The notes beneath the pieces were generated by a model. The model was not told the origin of the DNA. It saw only the letters and a program-made list of their open reading frames with translations, and did no database searches. The position numbers and the translations under genes are program-made. Positions 34,745 through 45,964 of a stretch of DNA of 64,000 nt are shown in pieces. This stretch comes from Dicyema japonicum (Eukaryota; Dicyemida; Rhombozoa; Dicyemidae): positions 1,226,281-1,290,280 of the forward strand of contig RDEW01000010.1 in assembly GCA_011109175.1 (NCBI GenBank), in the 5' to 3' direction. Every line of letters starts with the position of its first letter. The stretch's first letter is position 1.

Positions 34745-35205
34745 AAATCTGCGTATTTTGTTGCCTACAAGGACCCTTATAGTATGGGTGGACATGAGTT
34801 CGCGTATTCTTTCAATTTAGGCTCAGTTTTTTGCGAAATAAAGATTTCTCGGAGTGTTCTTCAGAGGTCAGCAAGGATCATATTGATGTCCCCCTGTTAG
34901 TGGATTTGAGTAGTGGGAAGGTAGGGTGGTTCGGGTCAAATGATTTTCAGAGATATTGAGTCAATTCTTTCTAAGTCAATCTACAATGCTTATGGAATTG
35001 ACGAGTGACGCCGTCGACAGTGATCACTGCAAAACCGGATTCTCCAGGGACTCACCAAGCAAAAAGAAGATAAATTAAGATCACTCCTGATGTCTTGGCC
35101 TGATTCCTCGATTAATTAGCATAACTGTCCTCTCCTCTTAAATAAAGTGTGTACTGCCTAAGAGGAGGTTTAAGTAACGGAAACGCTACTACTCCTATAC
35201 GGAAG
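34745..35205 (+). repeat. dispersed repeat R-E, copy 1
   Basis: Direct repeat of 44340-45035. Shared phrases include gtgttcttcagaggtcag / gtgttcttaggaggtcag and cataactgt...aaataaagtgtgt. The last part also occurs at 42260-42350. No coding capacity recognised. Confidence 0.5.
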
Positions 35206-35339
35206 GGGTAATTTGAATTGAATTTGGATTCCACTCCACAAAATGCCTGGTCTGCTGCACGCCAATAGGGCAACCTCCCAATAACATCTGCCACGTGATA
35301 GACGATTTAAAAATTCAACATTGAAAGACATGGCCTGTT

Positions 35340-35560
35340 TTTTTTAATTTCAGACGTCGCTAAACATGGAGCGAGCTGAGAAGACACTGTTATACTCAGA
35401 TATGTTCCACGTGAACAATGCACTTTTTTCTCAACTGATATTGAAAATAAGTGAGTTTTTTTCAAAAATGCGGATATCCTAATTGCCTCTGAGAGGAAAG
35501 CAACTATAAAAACAAACGGAGAGGAAATTCTTAATCTGTTCACCCCATGATGTGACTGAA
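35340..35560 (+). CDS. possible terminal exon of an unrecognised gene
   Basis: After a tttttttaatttcag acceptor-like run, the frame reads MERAEKTLLYSDMFHVNNAL then FSQLILKI. With a one-base shift in a poly-T it continues as NADILIASERKATIKTNGEE and LNLFTP before a stop. The pattern 'D-x-h...LFxxLhxxI...ADILIAxExR' resembles the end of some METTL-family methyltransferases (METTL22-like), but no SAM-binding motif lies nearby. Low confidence. Confidence 0.3.
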
Positions 35561-36392
35561 CTTGTTGGGGAAGTGGGCTAGAAGCAGCTCAACTCACTTG
35601 AAGTCAAAAGATAACGAATGACTTTGAAGACGAAATTCCTGTGAATTATTATTATAACCCCCGGAACACAGGAAAGAGAAAAAAGTTATTGTCTTAACTA
35701 GGAGATCCGGTTCAGTGCATCTCCCTCTGTTCCTGCTTTCTCTGGATTCTTTAAAGAATGTCCAAAAAGGAGAAGGTTTGCGTTCTGATAGGCAAGAATC
35801 TCCTCTTCAAGAGGGTTTCCAGAAGACCTTGCCATTTTTTGGAAGTTGTAAAAATCAAATTGAAAACAAAGTCCTTTAACTAGGATTGCGTGAGCGTTCC
35901 CCCTGATCACTGCCATTTGAGCCTCTGTCTCAACCAAACTCCTTCACGGGATTGGCTTCTCTTTGAAGCGATTCTTCGTCCGATGTTGGAAAGAAAGATG
36001 TACGTCATATTTCCCATGACTCAGAAGGTCTCCATCGTAATAGGCAGGAATTGTACCTCTGTCATGAATATGCCATATAAAAAATATCTAACCTTGATTA
36101 TTCCTATTGGAAAAGTGAAATTCACCAATTTCCAATTGAACAACGCTTGTTTGGAAAATTGTCGCTAAAAATTGACATTTTAAAATGAAAACGTTGTATT
36201 TTACATAACTGTGTCGTTTAGTGGATTTTCTTTAAATTTATGTCAACCTAAAAAATGAACCCCTCTTTAGCCATATTACGTCATCCTAGTAAAATAAGTA
36301 ATGATTTTTGTCCGTGTCAAAAGGATGAGGAGGTTTTACGCTCATCTATGTTCGTAACATACGTTACGTGTAGAACTGGTGAGTTTTATTGG
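35561..36392. other. no recognised gene
   Basis: A 79-codon minus frame (35698-35937) and a 92-codon plus frame (35890-36168) are open but match nothing I know and show no adjoining micro-intron exons. Confidence 0.35.
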
Positions 36393-36394
36393 CT

Positions 36395-36630
36395 AGGGAT
36401 CATTATTAGCTACAGTGCTTAGAAAAATAAATTCGTCCACGTGTGCGGCGCCAAAAACATTTTTGTCCACTCGCCTTTTCCAACTCTCCCTGTTAAATGC
36501 GACGCTCCTCAGCACGTCTAGATCAGTTGCCGTTGCAAGCTGCAGTTTGATGAGTGTCCAAGTTCCACCAACATTCAACGATATTCGACCCAACCGTCTT
36601 ACTGAGTATCACGCACTAGTTAAGTGATCC
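36395..36630 (-). mobile_element. RTE-like LINE tail
   Basis: TATDLDVLRSVAFNRESWKR and GAAHVDE correspond to the DLDSMRALARNRGAWKR...AAHAGL tail of the 55860-58158 element. Confidence 0.65.
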
Positions 36631-36639
36631 CAGCTTTTA

Positions 36640-36805
36640 ATAATTCTCACTCTCTCCTTGAGTGGTCCCTCGGCGATCTCAACGTTTCGAATATCTGTAG
36701 AGGAACTCGATCAAAGTGCCTTCCTTCAAATCTGATCCAGATTCTTCCGCACGGATAACTTTCCCTCACAGTGGGTTTACTGGTTGCTTGTAGAAGGAAC
36801 TGGGA
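36640..36805 (-). mobile_element. jockey-like LINE tail
   Basis: ATSKPTVRESYPCGRIWIRF and the downstream ...LLKAGIT align with the tails at 37178-37381 and 19395-19621. Confidence 0.5.
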
Positions 36806-37135
36806 ATGTAAGCTTGCAATTTTTGGTAAGCCCAGCACAAACAGTCACAATTAATCCAAGGAAGGAACCCAAGGGAATGTCTGCTAGTGCGGATCAAATC
36901 CATCCTCTGATAGTCCATTACAGACTACCGCTTCAAAAGAGAGGGAGAAGTAGACTTGCCCTCTTCCATTTTCATCACACGTCCTACCGTTGTGACATCA
37001 CTTCATTATTCGGGGAAGAGTTTTAATCTTCACGAGTGGATTTGGTCAAGGAGAAGGTGAAAGATCCCATTCAACTACTATGTCGTGTCAGAAAGACTCT
37101 TCTCTCCACAGGTGGGACCTGTTTGACAAAAATTG
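36805..37135 (-). repeat. SINE-1 copy
   Basis: Shares almost its whole length with 33893-34250 (ggtaagcccagcacaaa, cattttcatcac, gacatcacttcatt). The tRNA-like head is missing. Confidence 0.7.
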
Positions 37136-37174
37136 GCCTACGTCACGAGGTAAACACTAATTAAAAGGAAAACG

Positions 37175-37780
37175 TCATCAGGTAATCCCGGCTTCTCTCA
37201 GCAATATTCTCATCTTTTCACTTTGTTGCTCTCGGAAACCGTCACATTTTTGATAAAATGGCGGTTTTCCATTTTGGATGAATATTCCGCCCGACTTCCT
37301 CACAAGGACCTCGAATGGGGTTGCTGTTATTGGTAGTCCTGTGATTCGAGAGATTGTATCAGCGGAGTCGATCTCATCCAAGTTTGTTCTGGCAAGTTTT
37401 GTCCCCCAAACCGAATATACATATCTTATAGTTGACTCGATGGGTTTAAAACATGGAAAGTGACCGAATTGAGGATCTTTTAAATTTTGAAACGAGCACC
37501 TTTACGAAGTTAAGCTTTCGTGCCGAAGCACTGATTACGTTTAACACATGTGTGCTGAAGGTCATGAGGGTGTCAAATCTACCTCCCAGAATCTTAGCAT
37601 GTTGTTTCGTGTGGGATGAGTTCACCATTCAAAAATGTTCGGCCGAATAACTTGAGAGCCTTTTTTCGACGTAAAAAGACAATTCGAGGACTTTTCCGTA
37701 GACGTTGACATTGAATTTCTTTTCAACCATTCATGGAGTCTCTCCAATGGCACGCCGTTTGGCAGTAATTTTGAGACCGT
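37175..37780 (-). mobile_element. jockey-like LINE RT/thumb fragment
   Basis: The minus strand reads LHEWLKRNSMSTSTEKSSNC (RT palm), then LMTFSTHVLNVISASARKLN and RISRITGLPITATPFEVLVR, the thumb region of jockey/CR1-type RTs (LxFxxHV...AxxRLN...RxxTG). A frameshift separates them. Confidence 0.7.
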
Positions 37781-37875
37781 TCAGCCAGAAGGTCTGAAAT
37801 ATTTTCATTTAACGCGCGTAATCCAAATTATAAATAAAAAAAATAAAAAGAAAATATTTATAATAAACATAAAAA

Positions 37876-38689
37876 TTAAATTTTGTGTTTACTACAAAAT
37901 ACACTGAAATTTTCTTCATTGAACCGACATTCTAATAATTACACAAAAAAGTAACTCGAATTTTTTGCACATGGAAAGTGGTAACTCTTCTTGCAGCCTT
38001 TTTTCGAACATAAAATGGAGGCACCGATTTCATGACACGTGGAACATGTCTATTTTTATCAAACTTGATATTTACATTTTCCTGACCACGTGTTACCGCT
38101 TCTGCAACGCCAAATACTTTCCCGTCGTTTATGTAGATTCCATCAGTCCAAACGGCACAGTCCTCGTGGGTCCAAATCTCACAATCTTCCTTTTCTCCTT
38201 CGTAGGGACCGAAAAGATCTCCCAATTCGCTGTCTCCCTGAATCTTCCGCAAAACGCGCAGGTATCTGAGATGAGCCTTCGAGGCACACCACGTGTCGAC
38301 GAAATTTCAGTCAAACGTGAGGAAGGAAGTGGAAATTGGTTTAAGCATTCAGAATTTACAAATTCCTCATTTTGGGAGTCGATTATTCTGATAAATGGGG
38401 TCAACGGTTTCCTCCCCTTTTTGACACGTGGTTTTTGGGAAATTGACGGTTTATGTTTTTCAGGTTTGCTTTTATTTTTCGATTTCGGAATTTTCGGCTG
38501 TTTTTTGATTGCTGGCTTTTTCCTCTCTTTTTGGGCTTTTCGGGGTTTTGAGTTTTTAATGTTGGCTTTTCTGATGGGAAAATCAGGCAATCCGACATTT
38601 TCAGAAATTACGCTCAAATTGTCTGTTTTGAATGGACAAATATTATTATTGAGGATTTCACATTCAACTTGCAGGTTGCAGTTCATCAC
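37876..38689 (-). CDS. RAI1/TCF20-like extended PHD protein
   Basis: Starts MMNCNLQVECEILNNN. A long Lys/Pro-rich basic stretch follows, ending KPRVKKGRKPLTP (AT-hook-like). Then comes an extended PHD/ADD-type zinc domain: DTCAFCGRF, SELGDLFGPY, IWTHEDCAVWTDGIYI, GKVFGVAEAV, TCSTCHEIGASILCSKKGC, YHFPCAKNSKCRFNEENFSV, then FCSKHKI and a stop. This matches the C-terminal ePHD of RAI1, TCF20 and PHF14-like chromatin proteins, including the terminal EENFSxxCxKHK. Two introns complete the zinc ligands: 38050-38075 (26 nt) and 37932-37955 (24 nt). One base is out of frame between CAFCGRF and GDSELGD. At about 240 residues it is far shorter than vertebrate RAI1/TCF20. A nucleosome-binding role is inferred from family. 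Confidence 0.8.
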
Positions 38690-40965
38690 GTCGTCAGGAA
38701 ATTCTACAATAAGTCACCAAATGGGAAATGTAGCAGTAAGAAAGCAAATATGATTTTATTAAAATAAATAAAAATTTAAATTATTTAAAATTAACATAAA
38801 AAATTTAACATTTCGAAATTTTCTTTAGTAACAATTTATTATTATTTATTGCCCCAGGATCACTCAGTTAAATGAGGAAAGATTGTCCCCACCTAACCAA
38901 GTGATCCCAGACCAACAAGGGGAGGTCGAAACCGCCAGGGAGGGCATCCTAAACCACCATACAAGCATAAAGCGGATAATTTGACTAAAGCGTAGCACTA
39001 GCGATTAAGCAAGCAATAGCGAATACAAGGGGCAATTTAAACAAAACGCAGCAGAAAATTAAATTGGAAAATATTTGAAAAAATAATTTAATTAATAAAA
39101 ATATTGTCAGTTTATTGGAAGCTACTACTATTACGAAAGGAAATATTAGCCAACAGCCCACCTTAATCGTTAATTCCAACAAAAGTAAACAACAAATAAA
39201 TAATTTAAAATTAATTTGAATAAATATGGTTCATCAATTATTATTGGCAAAATTAACAGCTCACCTAATTTGGCTTTAATGAAAGTGATATTTATTTAAA
39301 TTTTTTAATTAAAATTATTTTTGCGAATTTAATTTTTTATTATTAAAATATGCAAAAAAGGAATTTTCTAGGGGCATTTTGACTGATTTTTGGAATTTAT
39401 TCAAATAATAATAAGCACTTCCTCGTGGGCCTTAGTACTTGGGGCCATAGATGGAGGAACACAGACGTGGGAACTGGAGACTGCTAATTGTGGGGACTAG
39501 GATCACCTACGTGTTTGACTATAATGTGTCTTGTTCTCTCGGTGACCACATGATTCTAAATAAATAACAATAGCACCTGTACCCCCGCAGGTACACCCAA
39601 GACGCAATGTAATTCTCTTCCAGGATCCTTGATTGTCAGTCAGTGATCTCATGGAATTCAGGACGACTACGGTTTCAACTTCTTTTTCAGTGTTTAAGCC
39701 ATATTTAGTGAAACTGGCAGAATATTTTTACGGCTTATATTCTTGGTCATGTCTAAGAGGTTCATATCTCCAATTTTCCCCGAACCACCAGGACTTGACG
39801 AAGATACTCCGCAGATCTCCTACGTGCTAGCCAAGTGGGGTTACTAACTTAGTGATTTCTGACTCAAATTCCAAGTATTTATCTTCCAAATGGAATCTCC
39901 CAATGATCCCGCTTCAATGCATTTCTATGTCACGTGCAATGATTTAAGAAGTAAATTCAATATTGTCGATATGGGTGGACAATTTAGTTTTCCTATGCAC
40001 AAGTCAAATGTGACTACGGGAATATTACAGTCGCTATAGCCACTCCTGGATCTTCTAGACTGAGTTTGCTACTGAAAAATGCATGAAAATTGACATTTAT
40101 GCCAAAAATTGGCAGAAATACCCAAAATGATGCAATGAGCTAGGGTTTCTACTGTTTTGGTCTTTCGATACGAAAAATGTATTCAAATCACAAATCCTAA
40201 TGGTTGAGATGTCTTACTTTGACCTTCTCTGACTCCCCCACTTCTCTCGTTCTACTAGAGTAGCTCATGTGGTCCATCTGTCTCCGCGACATCCAATGCC
40301 ATGAAGGTTCTAAAATAGATCATTTTTTCACCCCACTTCATTGGAGGGGTTTCCTCAACTTCAAGAACTGGATGTTTTATTCCCTCCCCCGATTTTGGGC
40401 AGACTTGTGGGTGACAATTGAAGGTCTCTACAATCGCAGAAACTTAACTGTGACTTCTTAGTGTAGGCCAAGTGGATAAATAAAAATTGATCGACATAAG
40501 GTAAATCAGATGATCTCCCAATTTGACCGTTTATCTAGGAAAATCAGGGGGTTCTAAGCATGTTCATACAGTACAGGTCTTACAAAATTTAAAAAATAGA
40601 AGAAAAAAATTTAAGAATCAAAATTAATATTAAAGTCCTTAATTAACGTTTCTCCTTCTTCGAGTAGTGCTTTTTAAATTTTGGGCCCCAAATGAGTCTC
40701 CCCAAAAAATTGAATAACTTCCATTTAAACTTCATTTAACGTGAATTTATAAATCTGTCTTTTATAGTAAAATAAACGTGTGATGCTATTTTAGTAAGAC
40801 ACGTCTTTATTAAAATAATTGTTATTCCCTCTAAAATTGCATAATCCTGCTATTTTTGTAATTATTTGCATAAATCGCATTATAAATTACTAAATTTATG
40901 TGTCTGTATTGACTGTCGGAATTCATGTTGTTTAGTAATTTTGACTTTTGAAAACTTCCTGTACA
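38690..40965. other. long AT-rich stretch, no recognised gene
   Basis: AT blocks at 38750-38840 and 39050-39420. 38850-38900 (ccccaggatcactcagtt) resembles 41370-41420 (ccccaggatcactgattat), a minor dispersed repeat. Open frames at 39633-39830 and 40267-40461 are unassigned. Confidence 0.4.
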
Positions 40966-41330
40966 GCTATCCTGTAAAATTGGAGTCCCTCGGACTTGTC
41001 TGCACCGACAAAGGTATGACGAGACGACTCTTTCCTGTGGAAGTGTGGGAAATGACTGGTTTAGACACCACTTGTGCCGATTACTTCTTTCTACCTTCCT
41101 GCTGACAGTTACTAATCCAAGAACACCCTCAATGAGGATCGAAACTGTTAAAGAGAAAAATACGAGATTCTTCTCTTCAAGACTGTCTCAGCCAATTCTG
41201 AGGATTTTTGGATCCAACTCGCTATCCTTCATACGTCCGTCGGATCGGATAGTAAAATGGGGTGGATAGCATAGAAAGAGTTGCTACCAGCCAATGATAG
41301 TTTTTTGTCCTCAATAAATCGACTGCATAT
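40966..41330 (+). mobile_element. RLE-LINE C-terminal fragment
   Basis: Reads LESLGLVCTDKGMTRRLFPV and LDTTCADYFFLPS, the 'EPxGLxRxDGKRPD...WDxTCPDT' block. Then in another frame comes NTRFFSSRLSQ...FGSNSLSFIR. The catalytic PD is lost in this copy. Confidence 0.6.
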
Positions 41331-41464
41331 AATCTGAAGGAGCGAGTCTTAAGATTTCATTTTATTCCCCCAGGATCACTGATTATAAGAGAAAGGAATT
41401 TCCTCACCCAACTTAATTATAAAAAATTGGTTAACCTAAAATTCCTAACTTTTTTTGGTTGAGG

Positions 41465-41680
41465 TGATAACGAGCCTGCTTGCAAAAATGTATTTTTTCA
41501 CGTTTGATATCTACCAGCTCGTTCTCTATTGGCACCCTAAATGTCAGAAGACTCAATCCTGTGCATAAAAAAACTTCAGATCGACGAGACCTTGAACGAT
41601 GCAAGCTATCCACATGTTGCCTACAGAAGACGAAAATAGCAGATAACGGAACATTGCAACTTGTAATTACTGCCTAATTA
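41465..41680 (+). mobile_element. LINE endonuclease N-terminal fragment
   Basis: SIGTLNVRRLN, then DLERCKLSTCCLQKTKIADN, matches the start of APE-type endonucleases of RTE-like LINEs (TLNVRGL...CLQETKI). Confidence 0.6.
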
Positions 41681-44339
41681 CCCTCCGGACAACCTGTCGT
41701 CACTGTGGACTATATGCTGGAACGGCTAGCATCGTCCTCAGAGCGAATTGAGATTAGCTCTTCAAACCGCCAGAAAAGGGATGAAGGTCAGAGTGCCCCA
41801 TTAACAAATGTCAATGGCGATGTCGTCAGTTACACGGAAAACCCTTCGACTTAGGCAAGGGAGACAGAAGTCAGACTGATTTCATCCACCATGAAGCTAG
41901 GCAGATATTTCGTGCAATTTAGGTGTGTCACCACCTCAACCTTACCCATTTGAAATGAAATTATTCCAAAGACCAACGGTAAGATCAAATAAACTAACAC
42001 CCATGGTCCTGACGTGTCCCAGTAGAGCCCTCATCCAAGCAGTGACACAGAGGACATTGTCAAGGAAGCTGAGGTTGAAGCCAGAACTCGTCACCTTAGA
42101 GCGAAATAGTCTCAAACTATCATATTTGGCTAACCAATTTATCGTCTTAACAAGTGACGCCTTCATCACTGAACATCTCACTGCAGAACCGGATCCTCTA
42201 CAAAAAAACTCACACCCAACAAAAAGAAAAAATAAGTGAGGAGCATCCACGGTTCCCCCTCTACGATTAATTATGCTAACTGTTCTTTACTTAAATAAGT
42301 GTGTCCTGTCTGGAGGAGCTATAGGTAACATGGCTCCGCGTAAAGTGCGGTATTTAAATTAACTATGTCACTAGGACCTTAGAGTCCATGTTACTCACAT
42401 AATGACTGAATTGTGATAATCCTGGAATTATCTATTCTTCTGAGTCGAATAATAGGAAATTGACGATTTTGCACGAATTTTTATAAATTCATTTGTCTCA
42501 GTACCACTGTACTGTTCGACGATACAATCAAATCTAAGGATAAAATCTCATCAAATTTCCTTCAAGTCCACTGAACTGTTTAACTCAAAAAACTCCAAAA
42601 ATTTAAATAAACATAAATGAAGGTCAAATGTGGAAAATTAACGACCTGTTAGTAACATCAGCCTTACGAGCTGTTGACTATGAGGGTTTTTTTGGTATAA
42701 CCCTTTATTTCTTCCAAAGTCAAAATTTTCCCCTAAATAATGGTTAAAGGAGAATTACAGTTCTAATCCATTCCAATAATCTGTGACGTGTCCAAAACTC
42801 GCCTAAAATAATTTATGTCCAAAACTCTGATTTGAATCCGCCATTTTTCTAGGGCATCAATCCAATTATTAAGGATTCACGTAATTATAATAAAAATTAT
42901 ATTACATTTTTTTGTTTAAAATAAATATTAATTTAAAAATTTAACTAATTTAATATTATTATTTAATTGTTTGCATGCCCTGTTTAACTCCTTCAGTGTT
43001 CTGGACAAATACTGAGATTACGAGTATTCAGAAAAAGGAGTACAAAATGACAGATCATTGGATCACTTGGAAGAAACTTGTCTCGTCAAATACTCCGGAA
43101 GCCCAGTGACAGTCACTGTAAGCGATGTTGGAAGGCAGGGCGGTCAGTATCAAATCTCATAATATCCTTCTTTTGATTATTTCAGTTCGAACCTCAAAAT
43201 GTGTGAGTTGTGGGAAAGTAGGGTGGTCAAGGCCAGCTGTCAAGGTCAATAGATAAATAACTGGGCTTTGTGATTGTGATTATCCAAGACGTGAGATTCA
43301 AAACAGCGTCAATTTCCTTTGTCGGAGATTTCATTCTTCGTCACTCTCAGAAGAGTCCACAAGAAGCAATGACTGTGATCTCCTGCATTTCTGCAAAGAA
43401 CCAAGAAACTCGTTTTGTAACGAAATCGTTCATGTGGAGGAATCTAGATCAACCCTGAGAAGGGAACCCCTATTGAGTTTCTTTACAGACATTTGCGAGG
43501 GTACTTCTAGAAAACTGTAGGATCGCTGGTGGACCATTCTAGAAGAATTCTGAAATTGCGAGAGGCTGAGATTAGTAGTTAGTTTTGTCTACCACCTCCC
43601 TTCTCGGTGGTCTTTGGGTGAGAGACTGGAGTTATCAGCCAACACACTGCAATGGAGGTTGAAAACCTCTCAGGAACAGGGAGATGAGAGGTGCCAACTA
43701 GAAATGCCTGTTCAAGAACATTGGGGTTGTGGTATGAAGGGGTATCTCTACATCTACCCTGGCTGCTTGTGGTTCCTACTAAGGGGCTTCATTTGACTTA
43801 AAGAAATCAAACAAACCTCTCTATTTTGAATTTTAGGACGATGACTTGCGGAGGAGCTCAACATGTCTCCCAATGTTTCCTAAATAAGCTAAGCGAGAAA
43901 CTTACATTTCTGATATACTGGGGTCCGCTAATGGGGGGACACATTTCTCAAAATTACAACTTTCGCTAATTTAGAGCCAATTATTGGGGTATTTGATTCT
44001 TGCAGTGGAATTTGGTTTGTCCAAATAGCTTAAAGCACTACAGTCGTCCCCCATGATGAATTTTCTGGAGAACTCATTTTCCTAAGAAGTTGTTGTCTCC
44101 CTTACGAATGATTTAAAGGAGGAAAATTTATTCCTCTAATCCCCCTTAAATTGGAAACCCATTTTATTAGTTGATTTACAATTTAGCGGAATTAAACGGG
44201 AATGAAAGAAATGAGGTGGGTCCTGAGCAACCCTTTTTCTGAGAGGAGGAAGGTTGTTAAGACGATTAAAATAGGTAAATGTCCCAGTGGTTCAGAGTGA
44301 GCAGAGATTTCGAGCATCTCTTCAGAAATGATAATGTCC
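41681..44339. other. repeat-rich stretch without recognised genes
   Basis: 42150-42350 shares its 3' part with repeat R-E. 43370-43410 resembles 24940-24985. Open frames at 41925-42239, 43270-43458 and 43614-43796 are unassigned. The AT-rich block at 42880-42970 is featureless. Confidence 0.35.
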
Positions 44340-45035
44340 ACAAGGTAAATGGCGAGTGCTACTCTGATGACCTTGGGAGTTTGGATTCTGAAGTATTTAT
44401 CTTAGAGTGTACCCATAATGATTTACTGTCTCTCAGGGTTGTTTGACACGAACAGACAAAAGGTCGTGAAGTCTTTCGGCCCAGGTGAGATTATTCGGCG
44501 GAATGAAGATTTTAAGAGTGTTCTTAGGAGGTCAGTAGGGATCCTTTTGTTCTTGCGATTAATGGATTAACGTAGTGGGAAACTTGGGTGATTAAAAAAA
44601 AGTCAAGTAAACTGCATTTCTAGTTGATCATTAATGGCAGGATCTCGGTCTCCCAGTGTAGTGGTCAACGGGGGTAGATTTTAAGCAACCCGTTATAGAT
44701 CTCAAACCTTATTTTTGTAGCTTTTGTAGGAGTGTGAGTGATATGCATGAGACCCAGTTTGGGGAACCATAATTAAACGTCGTCAAATGAATTACTCTTT
44801 TTGAAGCCCGTCGTAGCCGAAATATCGAAGATTTCTAAAACCCAAATCGCTACGCCGTTATCAATATCTCTATCGGAACCTGATTGCTTAGTATGACTTT
44901 CACGCATCCAAAAATAAAATATGTTAAGAACGACAACTTCCTACGATTGCTCAGCATAACTGTTTTTTTTCTTCTTAAAATAAAGCGTGTCCTCCAAAGT
45001 GGAGGTTTATTGTGTAAATATTACAACGTTTTTAT
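44340..45035 (+). repeat. dispersed repeat R-E, copy 2
   Basis: Direct counterpart of 34745-35205 with a 3' end cagcataactg...aaataaagcgtgtcctcc. Confidence 0.5.
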
Positions 45036-45749
45036 AAAAGGGGTCATTTTTTGGTTACTATGTAGAATTAAAAAAATCACTAGTAATCCTGCACAAAATT
45101 TAAAAGACGAAATATCTAAGCCTAGTGGCAGGACTAAGATAATACACCCTCCAATAAAATTTAATGATTGAAGGAATAGACATGAAAAGCCACGCACTTC
45201 TCAATCAGGAACATCGATGCATTCCGTAGCCACATTGATTTATATCCAAACCTGTTGTCATAGCAACCAAGTGCATTCATACGAATTTCGTTTCATTTGA
45301 AAGTATAAAAGAGTTATTCCTATGGTTTATTTATCATGGAAAATGTCAAATCTTAAATTAGCACAAAAATAACACGTGAATGACAGCCAACTAAAACTAT
45401 TAGAGAATAAAAAAAATATCATCAAAACGGTTACTTAAAATAACTACAAAATATCACCAAGATCACCTTAGTAAATATATATGAAATAGGTTATATCCAG
45501 CTACCTAGGTCAGAGTGTGACACATTCCTTCCAAGCATCCGCTATTTTAAAAACCCTTCTACTGTAGTAGTGAAGAGAGGGATAAGGCGAGTTCTGAGTT
45601 ATGTGAATTTCATACGGCGTATAAGGGAATTGAAAAGGCAAAGAAGAGAGGGGAAGTTGTTAGTCCTAATAGGCAGTTATCGAGGAATCGATCCCATAGC
45701 TAAATGGGACGAGAATAACATCACTAAACACTACGATGACTATAATAAG
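45036..45749. other. short basic open frame beside hAT-C, unassigned
   Basis: 45570-45752 encodes a very basic 60-residue peptide (IRELKRQRREGKLLVLIG). Its stop codon is supplied by the first bases of hAT-C, so it could be a coding remnant truncated by that insertion. No family recognised. Confidence 0.3.
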
Positions 45750-45964
45750 TAGGGCAATAAATTGCAATTAAATATAATTTAATAAAAGTTAGATAAATTA
45801 AAGTAACGAATAATAATTAATAAAGTAGTTAATAATAATTAATTTTAGTTATATTTTTTCAATTTAAAATTGCAACTTTTGGCAATTTTAGTCAATGTTT
45901 GAAATTTTTTGCAATTATTTTTCAAATAAAATTTTTTTTAAATAATTTAAAATTAATTCTTTTT

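Noticed and set aside
37965..38753. Longest plus-strand frame in its area, 262 codons
   Set aside because: Antisense to the RAI1/TCF20-like gene. Its Phe/Gly-rich composition is the mirror of the Lys/Pro-rich coding strand.
44884..45171. 95-codon plus-strand frame with a hydrophobic N-terminus
   Set aside because: Its first half is repeat R-E sequence shared with 35100-35200, and no homology or exon structure supports it.
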